Part shown: piece after piece, positions 21,634 to 25,023 of the stretch
Position numbering within the stretch: position 1 is the stretch's first letter
How the letters are laid out: each line of letters opens with the position of its first letter
Notes under the pieces: generated by a model
Seen by the model: only the letters and a program-made list of their open reading frames with translations
Told to the model about the DNA's origin: nothing
Databases searched by the model: none
DNA from: CBCPMX01 sp965120355
Lineage (GTDB): Bacteria > Bacillota > Clostridia > Oscillospirales > Oscillospiraceae
Assembly: GCA_965120355.1 (NCBI GenBank)
Contig: CBCPMX010000073.1
Coordinates: 1 to 25,023 of the forward strand
DNA: 25,023 nt
Reading direction: 5' to 3'
Made by a program: the position numbers and the translations under genes

Positions 21634-21796
21634 GCAGATGTATTTGAGCCTTCCCCCGCCGGCGCCTCGCCACAGCATATAAGATGCCGCCGGGCATCGG
21701 GGGATACACTCTGGGAAACAGCCCCGGCACGCCGGAGCTGCGCCCGGCAATGCGGATCTTCGGCCGGCAATTCTGTATACGGAAGGAAATGATGCC

Positions 21797-23506
21797 ATGT
21801 TCGTCATCAATCGAGAGCAGTGTGTCTGCTGTCACAACTGCGCCTGCGAATGTCCGGCGCAGGCCATCCGCTTTGTGGGAACCAAGTATGAAATCGACCA
21901 GTCCAAGTGCCTCCAATGCGGCCTGTGCGCCAAGGTCTGCCACACCTGCGCCTGCCATGAAGAGCCGGAGAACGCCATTCCCGTCCGGCAGCATCCACCC
22001 CTGGAACTGCACGCTGACGTGCTGGTGGCCGGCGCCGGTTCCGGCATTGTGGCCGCCGTCCGCGCCGCCCAGGCCGGCAAAAAGGTCATCCTGTTGGAGA
22101 AGAGCGCCAAGTTGGGCGGTAACACCGACTATGCCCACGCCTATTTCCCGGTCTACACCAAATGGCACGAGGAACAGGGTATGGAGGACTGCCGCGAGGC
22201 TGCCGTCGCGCACTACCTGAACGCCACCGGCCACGTCATTGAGGAGGACGTGCTGCGCACCGCCGTCTACGGCTGCGGCGCATTCTTTGACTGGCTGTGC
22301 ACCCTTGGCGACTGCCATGCGGTCTACAATCTCGTCAACCTGGGCGACGCCGACGCCCACGGCCCCATCTACGGCCCGGGCCTGCTGGATTTCCCCAACC
22401 GCATCCGGGACAATCTCAACTGCCGGGACGACGCCATCGGCCCCGGCTGGGGCGGCACCTTTGTCAAATACACCATGCTGGAGGCCATTGAGCGGCTGAA
22501 TCTGGATGTGACCATCCTCACCTCCACTGCCGCCGAGCACCTGCTGCTGGATGAAGCCGGGAAAATCCGCGGCGTCCAGGCCCGGGATCCAGGCGGCATA
22601 CTGACCATCCACGCCCCCGCCGTCATCCTTGCCACCGGCGGCTTTGGCAAAAGCGATGAAAAACTCCGGGAATTCGCCCCCTGGTTTTTCGAGTGCGAAA
22701 CGCCCATCCACCGCTTCTCCGTCCCCACTGACACCGGCGATGGCATCGACATGCTGCGGGAGCTGGGCGTGGAACCGAACCCGGAGCGGATGTTCATCTC
22801 CATCTTCGGCGCCAAGCATCACCCCTTCAGCAATGTTCTGGCGGACCTGGCCCTGGAGCCGGAAATGGTCCAGTTCAACCTCAACGGCCAACGCTGGGTG
22901 GACGAGAGCCTGCAGCTCCACGGCATGTCCCCCTTCATCGCCCAGCAGCCCAAAGAGATCTCCTGGGCCATTCAGAGCCGGGACGTCTTTGAGGCCCTGG
23001 CCAACCGCACCATCGCCAACCCGGCCTTTGCCTCCAAGGCCCACCTGTACGCCACCTGGGAAGCTGACCTGGAGGAAGAGTCCCAGCTGGACACCCCGGT
23101 CAAAAAGGCGGACACCCTGGAGCAGCTGGCGCAGCTGTGCGGAATGCCGGTGCAGCCTTTCCTGGACAGCGTAGCCCGCTACAACGCCTTCTGCGCCCAG
23201 GGCCGCGACGAAGATTTCGCCAAGGACGCCAAGCTCCTGTGGCCCATTGGCGATCACGGCCCCTACTACGCCGTCTATGGCCAGCGGTTCTCCGAGGCGG
23301 CCATGGGCGGGCTGATGGTGGACGGGCAGTGCCGCGTGCTGCGCAACGACGGCAGCCCCATTCCCGGCCTGTACGGTGTGGGCGACGCCACCTCCGCCAT
23401 GCACCGCAAGGGCGAGCTGGCGGTCATTTCCGAGCTGACCTGGGCGGTGGCCTCCGCCTATACATCCGGCGGCAACGCGGCGGCCTATGTGGACGCGGCC
23501 AATTGA
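21797..23506 (+). CDS. Ferredoxin-domain/FAD-dependent reductase (fumarate-reductase-like fold)
   Basis: 569 aa. Residues 1-53 form a two-[4Fe-4S] ferredoxin domain: C9-x2-C12-x2-C15-x3-C19-P and C38-x2-C41-x2-C44-x3-C48, with extra C51 and C53. From about 73 a FAD-binding-2 fold begins (VLVAGAGSGIVAAVRAA; GGNTDYAHAYF), continues with VILATGGFGKS, and ends in GLYGVGDATSAMHRKGEL near 525-540. The usual fumarate-reductase C-terminal motif with the catalytic Arg (NRLGGNA type) is replaced by HRKGELAVIS, so fumarate is not the obvious substrate. It is probably a cytoplasmic oxidoreductase taking electrons through its clusters from the GltD-like partner; there is no signal peptide or flavin-covalent motif. 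AAGGA is 9 bases before the ATG. It overlaps the next gene's ribosome binding site region. Confidence 0.88.
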   Translation: MFVINREQCVCCHNCACECPAQAIRFVGTKYEIDQSKCLQCGLCAKVCHTCACHEEPENAIPVRQHPPLELHADVLVAGAGSGIVAAVRAAQAGKKVILLEKSAKLGGNTDYAHAYFPVYTKWHEEQGMEDCREAAVAHYLNATGHVIEEDVLRTAVYGCGAFFDWLCTLGDCHAVYNLVNLGDADAHGPIYGPGLLDFPNRIRDNLNCRDDAIGPGWGGTFVKYTMLEAIERLNLDVTILTSTAAEHLLLDEAGKIRGVQARDPGGILTIHAPAVILATGGFGKSDEKLREFAPWFFECETPIHRFSVPTDTGDGIDMLRELGVEPNPERMFISIFGAKHHPFSNVLADLALEPEMVQFNLNGQRWVDESLQLHGMSPFIAQQPKEISWAIQSRDVFEALANRTIANPAFASKAHLYATWEADLEEESQLDTPVKKADTLEQLAQLCGMPVQPFLDSVARYNAFCAQGRDEDFAKDAKLLWPIGDHGPYYAVYGQRFSEAAMGGLMVDGQCRVLRNDGSPIPGLYGVGDATSAMHRKGELAVISELTWAVASAYTSGGNAAAYVDAAN

Positions 23507-23519
23507 GAAGGAGGAATGG

Positions 23520-24968
23520 ATGATGTATTTGCCTGACAACACGGTGTACGTACCCGTCGCCGACCCCAATATGACCCCTGTCCGCACAGCCAACGGCCGT
23601 CTGCCCATGGACCAGCGGCTGTCCACCTTTCTGGAAGTGGAGCAGACCTACACCGAAGCCGAAGCGCTGCTGGAATCCAGCCGCTGTCTCGGCTGCCCCA
23701 CTCACTGGTGTACCAACCACTGCCCCGCCGGCGTACCGGTGACGGAATTCATCGCCAAAGTCCGCGCCGGGGAATATGAGGCGGCATACCAGCTGATTGC
23801 CTCCGCCTCTCCCCTGCCGGAAATCTGCTCCCGGGTCTGTCCCCAGGAGAAGCAGTGCCAGTCCGAGTGTACCCGCTCCATCCGCTCTCAGGCCGTGGGC
23901 ATCGGCCGTCTGGAACGGTTTGTGGTGGAGCAGCACTACGCCGCCGGCACGCCGCCGGTCCAGGCAGCCCCCACCGGCAAACGGGTGGCCGTGGTCGGTT
24001 CCGGCCCCAGCGGTCTGGCCGCCGCCCAGACCCTGGCCAATTTGGGCCATGCCGTCACGGTCTTCGAGGCCAATGATCAGGCCGGGGGCCTGCTGCGTTA
24101 CGGCATTCCCAATATGAAGCTGGAAAAGGGCGTGCTGGATCGGAAGCTGGCCGCCATGGAGGCCCAGGGCGTGGCCTTCCGGACCGGTGTCCGCGTGGAC
24201 GGTCCGGCCGCCGCCCAGCTGATGGCGGCATATGACGCGGTGATCCTGTGCGCCGGTACCGGCAACGCCCGCAGCCTGCCCCTGGAGGGTGCGGATCACG
24301 CGGCGGGCATTGTCTACGCCGTAGACTACCTCTCCGCCGCCGCCAAGGCCATGCAGGCCGGCGCGGCATCCGGCGCTGCGGGGAAGCATGTGATCATTGT
24401 CGGCGGCGGCGACACCGGCAACGACTGCGTCGGCACCGCCATTCGCCAGGGCTGCGCCAGCGTGACCCAGATCGAAATGCTGCCCCAGCGCACCGGCCGG
24501 CAGGTGGTCCAAAGCCCCCTGTACCAGCGCCCCGCAGAGGTCAAATTCGACAGCAGCCAGGAGGAGTGCCTGGCCCGGTTCAGCCGCGATCCCCACATCT
24601 ATCAGGCCACGGTGAAGGCCGTGCAAGCCGATGCCGCCGGCGCGCTGGAATCCGTCACTCTGGTCCGGCTGAAGGCCGTGGCGGACGGCGGCCGCCTGCG
24701 CATGGAAGAGATCCCCGGCTCCGAGGAGGTCCTGCCCTGCCAGCTGCTGGTCATCGCCGCCGGATTCCTGGGACCCTGCGCCAGCGTAGCGGAGGCCTTC
24801 GGCGTGGCCACCGACGCCCGCAGCAATCTGGCCGCAGACCAATACGCCACCAATGTGGAAAAGGTCTTTGCCTGCGGCGACTGCCGTACGGGGCAGTCCC
24901 TGGTGGTCAAGGCCATGGTGGACGGGCGGACATGCGCCAAGGCGGTAGACGCCTATTTATCCAGATAA
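23520..24968 (+). CDS. GltD-like NAD(P)H-dependent oxidoreductase, Fe-S/FAD
   Basis: 482 aa. The N-terminal cysteine-rich domain matches the Fer4_20/dihydropyrimidine-dehydrogenase type: C56-x2-C59-x4-C64-x3-C68-P and C103-x3-C107, C113-x3-C117 (two [4Fe-4S] sites). Then come an FAD Rossmann motif, VAVVGSGPSGLAAA (about 156-169), the family phrase GGLLRYGIPNMKLEK, and an NAD(P) motif, VIIVGGGDTGND (about 288-302). A second FAD contact, KVFACGDCRTGQSLVV, lies near the end. Such subunits pass electrons from NAD(P)H to partner enzymes; no glutamate synthase large subunit is present, so gltD is not assigned. It starts 13 bases after the preceding stop, with AAGGAGG at 5 bases; the adjacent second ATG (23523) is equally possible. 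It is probably the electron donor for the preceding reductase. Confidence 0.9.
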   Translation: MMYLPDNTVYVPVADPNMTPVRTANGRLPMDQRLSTFLEVEQTYTEAEALLESSRCLGCPTHWCTNHCPAGVPVTEFIAKVRAGEYEAAYQLIASASPLPEICSRVCPQEKQCQSECTRSIRSQAVGIGRLERFVVEQHYAAGTPPVQAAPTGKRVAVVGSGPSGLAAAQTLANLGHAVTVFEANDQAGGLLRYGIPNMKLEKGVLDRKLAAMEAQGVAFRTGVRVDGPAAAQLMAAYDAVILCAGTGNARSLPLEGADHAAGIVYAVDYLSAAAKAMQAGAASGAAGKHVIIVGGGDTGNDCVGTAIRQGCASVTQIEMLPQRTGRQVVQSPLYQRPAEVKFDSSQEECLARFSRDPHIYQATVKAVQADAAGALESVTLVRLKAVADGGRLRMEEIPGSEEVLPCQLLVIAAGFLGPCASVAEAFGVATDARSNLAADQYATNVEKVFACGDCRTGQSLVVKAMVDGRTCAKAVDAYLSR

Positions 24969-24996
24969 CCCTGTCATAATTTTCGTTTTGGGGCGT

Positions 24997-25013
24997 GGGG
25001 GGGGGGGGGGGGG
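24997..25013 (+). repeat. 17-G homopolymer after the GltD-like gene
   Basis: An uninterrupted run of 17 G starting 28 bases after the stop codon, ten bases from the window end. It may be a slippage-prone tract in the region between genes or a sequencing artefact. Confidence 0.8.
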
Positions 25014-25023
25014 AGACACAAAA

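Noticed and set aside
21608..24842. Two long minus-strand frames opposite the flavoprotein operon
   Set aside because: Antisense shadows; the plus strand carries intact cysteine and Rossmann motifs.

Overview
The window looks like a chromosomal segment of a GC-rich, strictly anaerobic Firmicute, most plausibly a gut Oscillospirales/Oscillospiraceae-type clostridium. The grounds are Gram-positive ribosome binding sites (AGGAGG-like) before nearly every gene, consensus sigma-A promoters, S-layer homology (SLH) proteins, a membrane pyrophosphatase, rubrerythrin, acetate kinase and Fe-S fumarase. No rRNA, tRNA, CRISPR array, phage gene or transposase was seen. The genus cannot be fixed from what is visible.

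Layout. 1-32 is the tail of an unknown gene, followed by hairpins. 460-3269 holds housekeeping genes: acetate kinase (ackA, minus), tmcAL (plus, tRNA-Met acetylation) and rpmE (plus). After an AT-richer gap comes hflX (plus), convergent with rubrerythrin and a small Gly/Pro-rich protein (both minus). Divergent from these is hppA, a K+-dependent-type membrane pyrophosphatase. 8966-12874 encodes two divergent, secreted SLH-anchored proteins: one with a short unknown C-terminal domain, and one with a Cthe_2159-like beta-helix carbohydrate-binding region. Then come an EamA/DMT exporter (minus) and a small membrane protein with a consensus promoter and a long leader.

15264-17975 is a compact minus-strand operon from a perfect TTGACA-17-TATAAT promoter: a 26-aa membrane peptide gene (overlooked by length-limited gene calling), a DUF6110-like small membrane protein, and a P1B-like P-type ATPase with an atypical F-S-C-A-L membrane motif. 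Divergent from it is glutamine-dependent NAD+ synthetase (nadE). The last ~20 codons of nadE are tandemly duplicated downstream inside a ~197-bp repeat. Next come fumarase alpha without a beta subunit in view, and a two-gene redox operon: a double [4Fe-4S]/FAD reductase and a GltD-like NAD(P)H oxidoreductase. The window ends at a 17-G homopolymer.

The most notable unexplained material is intergenic. A ~145-bp structured element occurs twice (about 4992-5138 and 12929-13075), each time between convergent genes just after a terminator hairpin. The nadE-tail repeat array has a hairpin with compensatory base changes between units. A third hairpin cluster lies between convergent hppA and the SLH gene. 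The metal-ATPase operon and the redox operon are the best candidates for under-described protein systems.
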